Positions 31,687 through 39,991 of a DNA stretch of 64,000 nucleotides are shown piece after piece. The DNA comes from Fluviicola sp. (lineage in GTDB: Bacteria; Bacteroidota; Bacteroidia; Flavobacteriales_D; Crocinitomicaceae): the NCBI RefSeq assembly GCF_029266855.1, contig NZ_JAQSWB010000003.1:310001-374000 (forward strand). Direction: 5' to 3'. Each line of letters opens with the position of its first letter. Within the stretch, counting starts at the first letter, position 1. Position numbers and translations under genes: made by a program. The notes under the pieces were generated by a model. It ran no database searches, was not told where the DNA came from, and saw only the letters and a program-made list of their open reading frames with translations.

Positions 31687-32265
31687 TTAACCTATTCGTT
31701 TCAAGTATTCAGTCATTTTTTCTAAGGCTTTTCCACGATGGCTCATGGCGCTCTTTTCATCGGTGCTCATTTCAGCAAAGGTCTTATCACTTCCTTCAGG
31801 AACAAAAATCGGATCGTAACCAAAACCATTGGTTCCCCGCTTTTCCTGGATGATCGTTCCGTTAATCCGTCCTTCAAAAAGATGTATTTTGTGGTGAATC
31901 GATAAGGCAATTACTGTAGTGAAATAAGCGCTTTTATCCGATTGATGGTTTAATTTTTCGATAATCAAATCCATGTTATCATTAGCGTCTCGCTGGGGAC
32001 CGGCATAACGGGCGGAATACACTCCGGGTTCGCCATTCAAGCTCGGAATGACTAGGCCGGAATCATCTGAGAAACACGGGACGTTCATTCTCTCTGCTAT
32101 AAAAGTGGCTTTTTGAATCGCATTTCCTTCAATGGTATCCGAAGTTTCGGGGATTTCATCGTGAAAATGAATCTCTTTCAAAGAAATCAACTGTATACCG
32201 AGGGGTAAAATCGCTTTGATTTCAGCGATCTTGTGCTCGTTGGATGAAGCGAAAAGTAGTTTCAT
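31687..32265 (-). CDS. rdgB: Non-canonical purine NTP pyrophosphatase (RdgB/HAM1 family)
   Basis: Hydrolyses dITP, XTP and ITP to monophosphates to keep them out of nucleic acids. 192 aa. LLFASSNEHKIAEIKAIL at the N terminus binds the triphosphate; FSDDSGLVIPSLNGEPGVYS carries the catalytic Asp residues; GFGYDPIFVPEG and MSHRGKALEKM complete the family pattern. No terminator is evident; the spacer after it (31488-31686) contains the icd promoter. Confidence 0.95.
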   Translation of the reverse strand: MKLLFASSNEHKIAEIKAILPLGIQLISLKEIHFHDEIPETSDTIEGNAIQKATFIAERMNVPCFSDDSGLVIPSLNGEPGVYSARYAGPQRDANDNMDLIIEKLNHQSDKSAYFTTVIALSIHHKIHLFEGRINGTIIQEKRGTNGFGYDPIFVPEGSDKTFAEMSTDEKSAMSHRGKALEKMTEYLKRIG

Positions 32266-32322
32266 GCATTGAATTTTGATGTAATGTACGGTTTTTTCAA
32301 AAAAATAATGGTGGTACTATAC

Positions 32323-33354
32323 TTATATCAGGGTGAAATGAATGATTTTTTTTCTTAGTATGGAGTCTGGATTACTAACAGTGATAAGAATGGAACATTT
32401 GGTTCCGGGTTTTAATTTTTTCAGTTTACGTATTACTGAGATGGGAATGATACTACCACCTCCATAATGACCCTTGCTTCCGGAATACCAAATTTCCCAA
32501 CTGTGAATGGTAAAACGATCAGGTACTAAACACGGTTTCTCGTAGTGCATACTTAGAACAGATTCTTTATTTAGATCTGAAATTCTTAAAGTACTATCTA
32601 GAAGTTCTTCCTCGAAGTATAAAGCCGGAGGACTAAGATTTTTAAGATTGAAGATATACCGTTGGACTTGTCCATCGGCAGTTTCTACAAGCAGAGTGTC
32701 GTATTTTACGGATCCGGGAGCCCGGTATCTGAGTTGGATTTGATTAGAAGCCAGACAGCTGTCTGCTAAGTACAATTCACCTTTACTTTTAATCGAAATT
32801 GTATCTGTCTTGGCAAATGTTCCGTATTCAAGTGCGATGAGGTTGTTGTATCCTCGATAAAGTATTGTCGAATCAATATGCTGCAGGCCCGTGATATGAA
32901 TGTCATTATGATTTACGGCTCCCTCTTTTTTAATAGAGATTATAAACTTCATTCCTGTTCGGCTAAAGTTTTCAAACGCTTTAAAGGAACAATATTCTGT
33001 TATGCAATTTGCAGTTTCCCGATAAGTAGTTTCCTTTCGGTACAGAAGATTGCTATATGCAGCATCTACTTCCTTGTCAAAACGTTCTTTCCAGTCAGAA
33101 CCATATTGTGCTTCCAGTTTGAGGTAAGTTTTGTTGTTTAATTGTTCTATACTGTCAATAAATTCATCTGTTACTAAACAACCTGAAACAGGAAGGTACA
33201 CGAGATTCCAATTTTTGGCAACTGAATCTATCGCGATATCATAGTCATCCCATGATTGAAATCCGTATGTACGAATGACAAAACGGGTGCTATCGTTTTG
33301 TGACAACAGGGAAAGATGAGTCAAAAGAAAACAAAGTGCGATAAGATGCTTCAT
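32323..33354 (-). CDS. Secreted protein with GldM-C-terminal-like region
   Basis: 343 aa. Signal peptide MKHLIALCFLLTHLSLLS. Residues 20-150 are not recognised. From residue 155 the pattern resembles the two C-terminal domains of GldM, the T9SS rod protein: LYRGYNNLIALEYG where GldM has a GxxNPI-type motif, then a central beta-sandwich, then FNLKNLSPPALYF, and a last domain ending SVIRKLKKLKPGTKCSILIT. GldM itself has an N-terminal membrane helix and about 510 aa; here only the C-terminal part is present behind a cleavable signal. Likely periplasmic. Role unknown, possibly a GldM-domain partner. Similarity judged by eye. Confidence 0.6.
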   Translation of the reverse strand: MKHLIALCFLLTHLSLLSQNDSTRFVIRTYGFQSWDDYDIAIDSVAKNWNLVYLPVSGCLVTDEFIDSIEQLNNKTYLKLEAQYGSDWKERFDKEVDAAYSNLLYRKETTYRETANCITEYCSFKAFENFSRTGMKFIISIKKEGAVNHNDIHITGLQHIDSTILYRGYNNLIALEYGTFAKTDTISIKSKGELYLADSCLASNQIQLRYRAPGSVKYDTLLVETADGQVQRYIFNLKNLSPPALYFEEELLDSTLRISDLNKESVLSMHYEKPCLVPDRFTIHSWEIWYSGSKGHYGGGSIIPISVIRKLKKLKPGTKCSILITVSNPDSILRKKIIHFTLI

Positions 33355-33362
33355 AAATTATT

Positions 33363-33370
33363 CAAAAGTA
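33363..33370 (-). promoter_or_regulatory. -7 element of the GldM-like gene
   Basis: TACTTTTG on the minus strand matches TAnnTTTG, ending 8 bases before the ATG at 33354. It overlaps the end region of the upstream AraC-type gene. No -33 box is evident. Confidence 0.4.
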
Positions 33371-33374
33371 AATT

Positions 33375-34181
33375 TCAGGAATTGGTAACCGTTGATGCAT
33401 TGTAACCAAAGTAATTTTTAAAAGCATTCGAAAAATGCGAGAAATTCTCGAAGCCCACATGCAGGTAAACGTCGGAGGGTCTTAGCTTTGTGGATTGAAG
33501 CAGGTTCCTTGCCTCAGCCAATCGTTTTTGTTTCAACCATCTTTCCGGGGTTTCACCAAACGTTTTAGCGAAATCACGCTTAAAAGTGGAAAGACTTCTC
33601 CCTGATAAACGTGCAAACTCAATGATGGGGATATTGAACAAATAGTTCTTCTGCATAAATGCTTCCAGATCTATTTTGAAGGGTTCACTAAAATCGAAAA
33701 GGAAACCATAGAAAAACTGATCCAAACGCAGCAGGAGCTCTATAGCTTCTTCCGTTTTCAAAGCTGCCATTTTGGAAGTAAAGAAATCGGGTTTGTCAAA
33801 ATAGGGAATAAGCGATTGGAAAAATCCGTGTATGAACGATTCCCGGGAGATCTCATACAGCGGATTTCCGGTAAAACGTTCTTGTACAGGGATGTTATTT
33901 TGCAGTCCGAATTGCCGCAGAAAATCTTCGGTCAGAAAGATCGTGAAAGACTTGAAGGGCTTTCCGTCAGCTGAAGGATGTTTACGTGTTTTCAGCAAAG
34001 TATTCTTGCGCATAATTCCCATTTCACCTTCTTCAAAAAAGCGGGATCCTTCCGGGGTGAAAATTTCCATTCTTCCGGATATCACAATACTTAATGCATG
34101 ATGAATAACCATTTGCTCGGTTCCGAAATGCTGTTCATGTACACAGGAGAACAGCATGTTTTCCTGAAGTTGATCTGCCAT
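33375..34181 (-). CDS. AraC-family transcriptional regulator
   Basis: 268 aa. The N-terminal 160 residues are a cupin-like sensing domain (MVIHHALSIVISGRMEIFTP, then FEEGEMGIMRKNTLLK). The C-terminal 100 residues hold two helix-turn-helix motifs: IIEFARLSGRSLSTFKRDFA and DVYLHVGFENFSHFSNAFK with YFGYNAS. Its ATG overlaps the stop of the upstream SDR gene (TAATG around 34181), so it is translationally coupled and probably controls that unit. Ligand unknown. Confidence 0.92.
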   Translation of the reverse strand: MADQLQENMLFSCVHEQHFGTEQMVIHHALSIVISGRMEIFTPEGSRFFEEGEMGIMRKNTLLKTRKHPSADGKPFKSFTIFLTEDFLRQFGLQNNIPVQERFTGNPLYEISRESFIHGFFQSLIPYFDKPDFFTSKMAALKTEEAIELLLRLDQFFYGFLFDFSEPFKIDLEAFMQKNYLFNIPIIEFARLSGRSLSTFKRDFAKTFGETPERWLKQKRLAEARNLLQSTKLRPSDVYLHVGFENFSHFSNAFKNYFGYNASTVTNS

Positions 34182-34996
34182 TATTTGGGAAGTTGACTCA
34201 ATAATATTTTATCCATTGTTTTATCTCCGACCCATTTGCGGAAAAACAGAGCTGGTTTTGCCATATATCCACCTGAATAACGGGTCTTTGGTTTCTTTTC
34301 AGCAATGGCTTTTGAAATCAGGCGCGAAATAACTTCCGGTTCTGCATTTTTTGAAATCGTGGTTTCAAATGCTTTTTTGAATTTGTTGGCCATTTCACTG
34401 TAAGCTGTATCCTGGGTGGTTTTGATAAGGTTCTCATATGCAATAGTTGCCCATTCTGATTTTACTCCACCCGGTTCAATCACAACAACATCTATTCCGA
34501 ACGGTTTTACCTCCATACGCAAACTATCACTCATTCCTTCAACAGCAAACTTGCTTGCGTGGTACCAGGCTCCAAAAGGAGTTGCTATTTTTCCTCCAAT
34601 GGAAGAAATATTGATGATTTTCCCGCTTTTTTGTTTCCGCATGGATGGAAGAACAAGCTGTGTCATGCGCGCCAATCCGAAAACATTGACATCAAACTGA
34701 CGTTTTGCTTCTTCGATTGAGACATCTTCTATGGTTCCATATGAGCCATAGCCGGCGTTATTTACCAGCACATCGATTCTTCCTTCTTTTTCCAGGATTG
34801 TTTTAACGCACGACTGCATGGATTCATCATTCATTACATCGAGCACGATGGTTTTCACTCCTTTTTGGGCAAGTTCTTTCAGCAGATCAACTCTTCTTGC
34901 CGCACCGTAAACAATGTGTCCTTCTTTTGCCAGGTCCTGCGCGAAGACTTTTCCCATTCCGGAAGAGGCACCGGTAATTAAAATCACTTTTTTCAT
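34181..34996 (-). CDS. Short-chain dehydrogenase/reductase
   Basis: 271 aa classical SDR. Cofactor site ITGASSGMGKVFAQ (TGxxxGxG), NNAGYGSYG, Ser of INISSIGGK, and the catalytic YHASK (Tyr about 155, Lys about 159). The Arg after the first strand (AARRVD) suggests NADP(H). The C-terminal part (KAIAEKKPKTRYSGGYMAKP) is as in SDRs often annotated as oxidoreductases of unknown substrate. First gene of a two-gene unit with the AraC regulator. Confidence 0.93.
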   Translation of the reverse strand: MKKVILITGASSGMGKVFAQDLAKEGHIVYGAARRVDLLKELAQKGVKTIVLDVMNDESMQSCVKTILEKEGRIDVLVNNAGYGSYGTIEDVSIEEAKRQFDVNVFGLARMTQLVLPSMRKQKSGKIINISSIGGKIATPFGAWYHASKFAVEGMSDSLRMEVKPFGIDVVVIEPGGVKSEWATIAYENLIKTTQDTAYSEMANKFKKAFETTISKNAEPEVISRLISKAIAEKKPKTRYSGGYMAKPALFFRKWVGDKTMDKILLSQLPK

Positions 34997-35093
34997 ACTA
35001 TTGAATTTGATACCGCAAAGTTCAATTGAATATAAGGAAATGATTTTGTTTAGCAGTTCAAATTGTTTTGTTCACAAGTCCAGATTGAAATTG

Positions 35094-35138
35094 AAAAATG
35101 GTAGTAGGTGCGCAAAGCATTGCGTACCTACCATTTTT
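35094..35138. terminator. Bidirectional terminator between SDR leader and VOC gene
   Basis: AAAAATGGT at 35094-35102 and ACCATTTTT at 35130-35138 flank inner arms AGGT/ACCT and CGCAA/TTGCG; the left arm has a 3-base insertion. T-runs occur on both strands. It lies 9 bases after the VOC stop on the minus strand. Confidence 0.8.
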
Positions 35139-35146
35139 CAATTGAA

Positions 35147-35581
35147 TTATTTCTGGTTCTCGTTGAAACTCATCATCCAGTTGATGCCGAATTTATCTTG
35201 CCACATACCGAAGTAATCTCCCCAAAAAGTTTGATCCATAGGCATGGTTACTTTTCCCCCGGCGGATAAACCATTAAACAAGCGATCTGCTTCCTCTTTG
35301 GTATCAGCATTAATTGAAATTGAAAAATTGTTTCCTTCTTTGAAACTGGCGGCCCATTCTCCTCCGGTATCACTTCCCATCAAACAGGTTTCCTTACTGA
35401 TTGGCAGGGAAATGTGCATGATCTTTTCCGCCAACGCAGGATCCGCCTTGTTTCCGCCTTCCTGGGGCATGTCTTTGAATCTTCCCAAATATGGGAATTC
35501 TCCTCCGAAAACAGATTTGTAAAATAGAAATGCTTCCTCGCAGTTTCCATTAAAAGTTAAATAAACATTTACAGTTGCCAT
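35147..35581 (-). CDS. VOC-superfamily protein (PhnB-like)
   Basis: 144 aa with the paired beta-alpha-beta-beta-beta modules of the glyoxalase/PhnB fold: MATVNVYLTFNGNCEEAF, FYKSVFGGEF, then ALAEKIMHISLPI and the C-terminal FWGDYFGMWQDKFGINWM. Members are usually of unknown function and some bind no metal. It starts 6 bases after the tandem SRPBCC gene, forming a pair often seen in Bacteroidota. Confidence 0.9.
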   Translation of the reverse strand: MATVNVYLTFNGNCEEAFLFYKSVFGGEFPYLGRFKDMPQEGGNKADPALAEKIMHISLPISKETCLMGSDTGGEWAASFKEGNNFSISINADTKEEADRLFNGLSAGGKVTMPMDQTFWGDYFGMWQDKFGINWMMSFNENQK

Positions 35582-35587
35582 GTGATA

Positions 35588-36460
35588 TTAATTATTGGTT
35601 TCACTTAATTCTTTTACTTTTTCCAAACTTTTCGGGAAGCGTTTTTTCATAAATTCAATGTGAGGATCCGTAACATCCACTTCTACTTCCAGTTCGGTGG
35701 TGTTTGCATTAATTTCTACCAGGCGGTAGATTTCAAAAGCACCTGTCCAGCGTTTCGTTTCTTCATTGATCTCCTGTTCCTGAAAATTATTGATATCTCC
35801 GATATGTTTGAAAACAACCAGTTCGTTTTCTCTGAAGAAGACGACATCACTATACATTCCATTTCCATCCGGCATTAAAAAATGAATCCGGGCATTTGGT
35901 CCCAGATCCCCGGAATAGTATGATCCTTCACCAAATGGTAAAGTCCAGATTTTATAGCTGTCTTTTTCCCAAAGTGTCCTCCATACTTTTTCTTTTGTTG
36001 CATTGATATTGATCGAAAAATGAAGTTTCTCTATCAGATACAGGTAATTCCTTAAGGATGTTTTAATGATAGCGTCCCAACCCATTTGATAATTTTCAGC
36101 AGAGAAATTTGATCCGGCATCGGAAAAAGATTCCACCCCTTCATGAGTTAAGGTTAATTTCGAGTGTTTCTCATCGATGGGTTCAATCAGCCAGCTTACA
36201 ACGGATGAACCTTTCGATTGTTCCGGGTGTTCCCAGGTATGCACAAATTTCCTGCCTTTTTCCAGTTCAAGCACGGTGCAATGGTGCCTGAACTTCCTGG
36301 CTTCTGATTCGTAAAAATCAAAACTTTCACCAACTGTTGTGGTGAAGTGAGGTATATGGAAATACCATTTCTTAAAATGTGAAGGATTTGTAATTGCGTC
36401 CCATAGATCACGAGCGGGGACATCAAATTCCATGATTGTTTTAACTATCGTATTCGTCAT
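35588..36460 (-). CDS. Tandem SRPBCC (AHSA1-like) domain protein
   Basis: 290 aa with two SRPBCC domains. Domain 1 (1-145): MEFDVPARDLWDAITNPSHF, then KFVHTWEHPEQSKGSS and WDAIIKTSLRNYLY. Domain 2 (145-290): FSININATKEKVWRTLWEKD and a helix at the C terminus (FMKKRFPKSLEKVKEL). The fold has a hydrophobic cavity for small lipids or similar ligands. The ligand is unknown. Two-domain fusion followed by a VOC gene, likely one transcript. Confidence 0.85.
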   Translation of the reverse strand: MTNTIVKTIMEFDVPARDLWDAITNPSHFKKWYFHIPHFTTTVGESFDFYESEARKFRHHCTVLELEKGRKFVHTWEHPEQSKGSSVVSWLIEPIDEKHSKLTLTHEGVESFSDAGSNFSAENYQMGWDAIIKTSLRNYLYLIEKLHFSININATKEKVWRTLWEKDSYKIWTLPFGEGSYYSGDLGPNARIHFLMPDGNGMYSDVVFFRENELVVFKHIGDINNFQEQEINEETKRWTGAFEIYRLVEINANTTELEVEVDVTDPHIEFMKKRFPKSLEKVKELSETNN

Positions 36461-36474
36461 AATCCCACTTTTTA

Positions 36475-36508
36475 GATTTCAAGTCCCGATAGAGATTCGG
36501 ATTTCAAG
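36475..36508. repeat. GTCCCGAT copy flanked by 9-bp direct repeats
   Basis: GATTTCAAG occurs at 36475-36483 and again at 36500-36508. Between them lies GTCCCGAT (36483-36490), AGAG and ATTCGGAT (36495-36502), which form an imperfect hairpin with one mismatch. Related copies are at 1991 and 57768. Confidence 0.5.
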
Positions 36509-36532
36509 ATTTATCCCTAACTATCCATTAAT

Positions 36533-38431
36533 TTATTTCCCCCATTTCTCATACCACATCAGGTAAGAAAGCAGATACCAGATTTTTACACCAAATTCTT
36601 TTTTTCCGGCTAAAAACCCGGTTTTTAACTTCTCAATTTCTTTCCAGTTGAAAAGTCCGGTTTCATTAATTTTATTTTCAGACAAATAAGTTTCCAATAA
36701 ATCGCGCAATTCATTTTTTAACCAGGATTCGATTGGAATTGCAAAACCCATCTTTGGCCGGTCCATTATTGATTTGGGAACGTATTGATGGACAATTTCT
36801 TTCAAAAGCCATTTTTTTGAACCGTCGCGGTATTTTAATTCATCAGGCAACTGAGCAACATATTCAATCAATCGGTGATCCAATAAGGGTTCCCGGCTTT
36901 CCAAACTAACTGACATGGATGCCCTGTCTACTTTTTGGAGAATATCATCCAATAAGTAGGTTTGATAATCCATTGCTTGGGCAAAAGCTAACGGACTGTA
37001 GTTTTTTAATTCCGTGCTGTCAAAATAAGTGCTTAGCTTTTCGAATCGTGTGTTACACAGTGCATTAATTTGGTCTTCTGTAAATAATTGACTCACACTG
37101 AGCATGATATTTTGGTCACTTGTGTTTCGAAGGATTGATTTGGTTTTTTCGTAGCGCTGTGCAAAGTTGTACTTGTTCTTCAAAACCGGTATAGATTCTG
37201 CAGCAACCAAATTCATTACTCCAGCCATACTTTTTCGTGCAAAGCCAGGAATTTTATTCAATTTTCCTCCGTACTTGATAATCATTTCGTACCGGTTATA
37301 CCCGGCAAAAACTTCATCACCTCCATCAGCACTCAATGCTACTGTAACGTGTTGCTTGGCAATTTTAGAGACTAAAGTTGTTGGTATTGCGCTGGAATCC
37401 GCAAAAGGTTCATCATAGAAATAGGGAAGTTGTGCGATCAGATCAATTGCATCTTTTGCAGTGCATTCCGTTTCCGTATGATTTGTCTGTAATCTTCCTG
37501 CAATTTCCTTCGCATATGGAGCTTCATTTAACCCGATATCCGGGACGGAAATAGTGAATGTACGTAAAGCCTCCGTTCTTTCTTTCTGAAGTAAGGCTGT
37601 TACACAGGTACTGTCATAACCGCCACTTAGAAATACTCCGACCGGCACGTCAGAGATCATGCGGTATTCACAAGCGGATTTTAAAATGCGTTCGGTTTCC
37701 TGTTTTGCTTCTTCAACGGAAATTGTCAGTTTGGGTTTGTTGTAATAATCGTAAACGTTCCAGTACTGTTGAGGAGTGAAATTGAAATTTTCCAAGGAAG
37801 TGAGGACATAGTGACCCGGTTCCAGTTTGGAGCAATGTTCAAAGATGCAGTGCGGAGTAGGAACACTGCCATATTGCAAATAGGCCTGAACTGCTTTGGT
37901 ATTGATTTTCTTTTCGAAACCCGAATGTTTGTGGAATGCCTTTAACTCGGAAGCAAAAAGAAACAGCCCGTCTTTATGATAAATAAATAATGGCTTTATT
38001 CCTGCGCGGTCCCTCGCAATAAATAATTCTTCCGATTTCGAATCGTAAATAACAAAGGAGAACATTCCGATAAAGCGATCCAGGCAGTTTTTACCCCATT
38101 CACCGTAAGCGTGCAAAATGACTTCCGTATCTGATTCAGACAGAAAAGAATGACCCAGGTTTTCAAGTTCGATTTTGATCTCGGAAAAGTTATAGATCTC
38201 CCCGTTAAAGACAATGGTAAACTGATTCCATGACATGGGTTGTCTGCCCAGTTCCGAGAGTTCAAGAATGGAAAGCCTCCGGTGGCCAAAACCGATTTTA
38301 TAAGTCGATGTTCCAAGAATAAAGGTCCCGAATCCGTCCGGTCCGCGATGCTCAAGTGCGTGAGTCATGCCTTCCAGTTCCTGTTCTGAAGAAGCTCCAT
38401 TGAAGTCAATAAATCCAGCTATTCCACACAT
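36533..38431 (-). CDS. asnB: Asparagine synthase (glutamine-hydrolysing)
   Basis: 632 aa. Cys2 is the glutaminase nucleophile (MCGIAGFIDF), with RGPDGFGTF and FNGEIYNFSE of the N-terminal amidotransferase domain. The synthetase domain has the PPi-loop SGGYDST near residue 270 and the C-terminal helix bundle with KVDRASMSVSLESREPLLD. The family includes both true asparagine synthetases and glycan-locus amidotransferases. It lies next to the glycan cluster but is separated by a small plus-strand gene, so a housekeeping role is as likely. Confidence 0.93.
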   Translation of the reverse strand: MCGIAGFIDFNGASSEQELEGMTHALEHRGPDGFGTFILGTSTYKIGFGHRRLSILELSELGRQPMSWNQFTIVFNGEIYNFSEIKIELENLGHSFLSESDTEVILHAYGEWGKNCLDRFIGMFSFVIYDSKSEELFIARDRAGIKPLFIYHKDGLFLFASELKAFHKHSGFEKKINTKAVQAYLQYGSVPTPHCIFEHCSKLEPGHYVLTSLENFNFTPQQYWNVYDYYNKPKLTISVEEAKQETERILKSACEYRMISDVPVGVFLSGGYDSTCVTALLQKERTEALRTFTISVPDIGLNEAPYAKEIAGRLQTNHTETECTAKDAIDLIAQLPYFYDEPFADSSAIPTTLVSKIAKQHVTVALSADGGDEVFAGYNRYEMIIKYGGKLNKIPGFARKSMAGVMNLVAAESIPVLKNKYNFAQRYEKTKSILRNTSDQNIMLSVSQLFTEDQINALCNTRFEKLSTYFDSTELKNYSPLAFAQAMDYQTYLLDDILQKVDRASMSVSLESREPLLDHRLIEYVAQLPDELKYRDGSKKWLLKEIVHQYVPKSIMDRPKMGFAIPIESWLKNELRDLLETYLSENKINETGLFNWKEIEKLKTGFLAGKKEFGVKIWYLLSYLMWYEKWGK

Positions 38432-38482
38432 GCCTTTGTCTTGTTTTTATTCACTTTTGAGTAGCTAGTAAAGATATGAAAA

Positions 38483-38519
38483 AGACTTTAAGATATTAGG
38501 ATTTTAAGACATTAAGACT
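38483..38519 (+). repeat. Short TTAAGA-type repeats upstream of the 56-codon gene
   Basis: Three closely spaced copies of a TTAAGA/ATTAAGAC-type word (GACTTTAAGATATTAGG, TTTTAAGACATTAAGACTG) in 37 bases, followed by further TTAGGATCTTAAAATC. Units are 10-14 bases and irregular, so this is simple low-order repetition and not a CRISPR array. Confidence 0.4.
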
Positions 38520-38668
38520 GTAAAATAAAAGTTTAGGATCTTAAAATCATGAAGTTCTGATATCTGACGTAAGCCTGTTAAAAACTCTGCTGATAAGTCT
38601 TGAAAACAAGCCCGTGATCGAAAAGACTAATTTTTTAATTTTCTGGAATCATTTTAAACCCTTCAAAA

Positions 38669-38839
38669 ATGGAAAACACACAAAAATTACAAGAGGAAAT
38701 CACAGTGCTTGAAGCACAGTTGACGGGTGACATGTTTGCAGATATGGACATCAAAGACAAAATCCACAATTTGAAAATGCAGGTAGAAGGGGTTCGTCCG
38801 ATGGACAGCTACATCGAATGTGTTGGTTGCGGTTCTTAG
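38669..38839 (+). CDS. 56-residue protein ending in CVGCGS
   Basis: 56 codons: an amphipathic helical first part (MENTQKLQEEITVLEAQLTG, then FADMDIKDKIHNLKMQ), a linker GVRPMDS and a C-terminal YIECVGCGS with two Cys spaced CxxC. No signal peptide. The ATG at 38669 is preceded by an AT-rich stretch without an obvious Shine-Dalgarno sequence. A clear terminator 22 bases after the stop, and its opposite strand orientation to both neighbours, argue for a real gene. The helix plus C-terminal CxxCGS resembles a precursor or metal-binding tag, but this is inference; the family is not one I can name. Confidence 0.72.
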   Translation: MENTQKLQEEITVLEAQLTGDMFADMDIKDKIHNLKMQVEGVRPMDSYIECVGCGS

Positions 38840-38860
38840 AAAAAGTCACGTCAATTATTT

Positions 38861-38893
38861 AAAGCATTCATCTGGTGGTGGATGCTTTTTTTT
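38861..38893 (+). terminator. Intrinsic terminator after the 56-codon gene
   Basis: AAAGCATTCATC (38861-38872), loop TGGT, GGTGGATGCTTT (38877-38888) and T to 38893: a 12-bp stem with two G-T pairs and an eight-T run. Confidence 0.85.
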
Positions 38894-38899
38894 ATGATT

Positions 38900-39979
38900 T
38901 CATCCTGAGATCTTTCTCATCAAAGATTCAAATGGCCCATGGTTGAATCTTTTTCTCCAAAGAACACTGAAAAATACGGAGAAAATATAAAACAAAACGG
39001 CGTAAGCAAAGATATAAGCAGGAGGAGTCGGTTTCTCATCTTCTAATAAGCCGGTATATGTTTTACCCGTTAATAAACCCAAAATAATCATACCAAGTGT
39101 CAAATGAATTACATAGAGTGAAAGTGTCATTTGACCGGTTTTTTGGAGTGCCAGAATGAATTGATTGTTGGAGAAACGTTCTCCCAAAGCGATACAAACC
39201 GGGATTACCATCAATGCAAAACCAATTGTGATCAACATAAAAGGTAAATAAGGCGGGAAATATTCAGCCAAAATGTAGTTTGTCCAAAAAGGATCAAAAT
39301 AATCATGGAATGCTAAAAACCTACCGAACTTGATTAGTAAGAAAAGGCCTAATCCAATTAAAAACACCCTGCGTTTTAGAGCGATGCCATTCCAGTTTAA
39401 TTTCCCCAACCACATCCCTAGCAGAAAATACGCAACCCATGGAAAGAATGAATTCCACCCATTGTAAAATGTATTTCTGAGGAAGCCTTTCAGAGACCAA
39501 AAATCAGTGTATAGAAAAAAGTTGAAACCCCAACCCGTTTCAATCGGGATGATGAGGAGAAGAATATGAAAAACGATTATTGCTAAAAATGCAAACAAAA
39601 GATATAAGCGTTTGTTCAGGAATAGCAAAAATGCTGCAAGATGCATATAACCTCCGTAGAAGTGTAAAATATCACCCGACCACCAGCTGTAAAGAATCAG
39701 TCCTAATGCAAATAGAAACCAGGACCGCTTCAGTACTTTGGACTTAATCTTTCTTTTTTCTTCCCGGGTGGAAATATCCTTTGAAGTCATTAATGACAAG
39801 CCCATCCCGGCACAGATAATAAAAATTGCCGTAGAATTTCCGGTAAAGATATTCAGGAAGCGTCCAAATGAATCGGTCGGACTCATTAAAGACCCAAAAC
39901 TGAAATTGAAGTTTACGATGAACATGCCAAAGATGGCGTAAGCTCGTGCCAAATCAAAACCGATTATCCGTGAGTTCAT
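38900..39979 (-). CDS. DUF418/DUF1624-like multi-pass membrane protein
   Basis: 359 aa with about ten hydrophobic segments. The start NSRIIGFDLARAYAIFGMFI and INFNFSF-type following segment is the RxxGFDxARxxAIxGM motif of the YeiB/DUF418 and heparan-acetyltransferase-like families. The C-terminal LALQKTGQMTLSLYVIHLTL is typical of DUF418. Probable acyl transfer across the inner membrane or transport; substrate not known. 12 bases after the GT4 gene at 39992, so likely its co-transcribed last gene. Confidence 0.8.
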   Translation of the reverse strand: MNSRIIGFDLARAYAIFGMFIVNFNFSFGSLMSPTDSFGRFLNIFTGNSTAIFIICAGMGLSLMTSKDISTREEKRKIKSKVLKRSWFLFALGLILYSWWSGDILHFYGGYMHLAAFLLFLNKRLYLLFAFLAIIVFHILLLIIPIETGWGFNFFLYTDFWSLKGFLRNTFYNGWNSFFPWVAYFLLGMWLGKLNWNGIALKRRVFLIGLGLFLLIKFGRFLAFHDYFDPFWTNYILAEYFPPYLPFMLITIGFALMVIPVCIALGERFSNNQFILALQKTGQMTLSLYVIHLTLGMIILGLLTGKTYTGLLEDEKPTPPAYIFAYAVLFYIFSVFFSVLWRKRFNHGPFESLMRKISG

Positions 39980-39991
39980 GTGAAGAAAAAA

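Noticed and set aside
37996-38355. A 119-codon antisense frame on the minus strand overlapping the 5' part of asnB
   Set aside because: It lies wholly within asnB in another frame, with low-complexity composition and no recognisable pattern.
38483-38560. A CRISPR-like array from repeated TTAAGA words
   Set aside because: The units are short, irregular and unspaced, with no repeat of 20 or more bases and no cas genes in the window.
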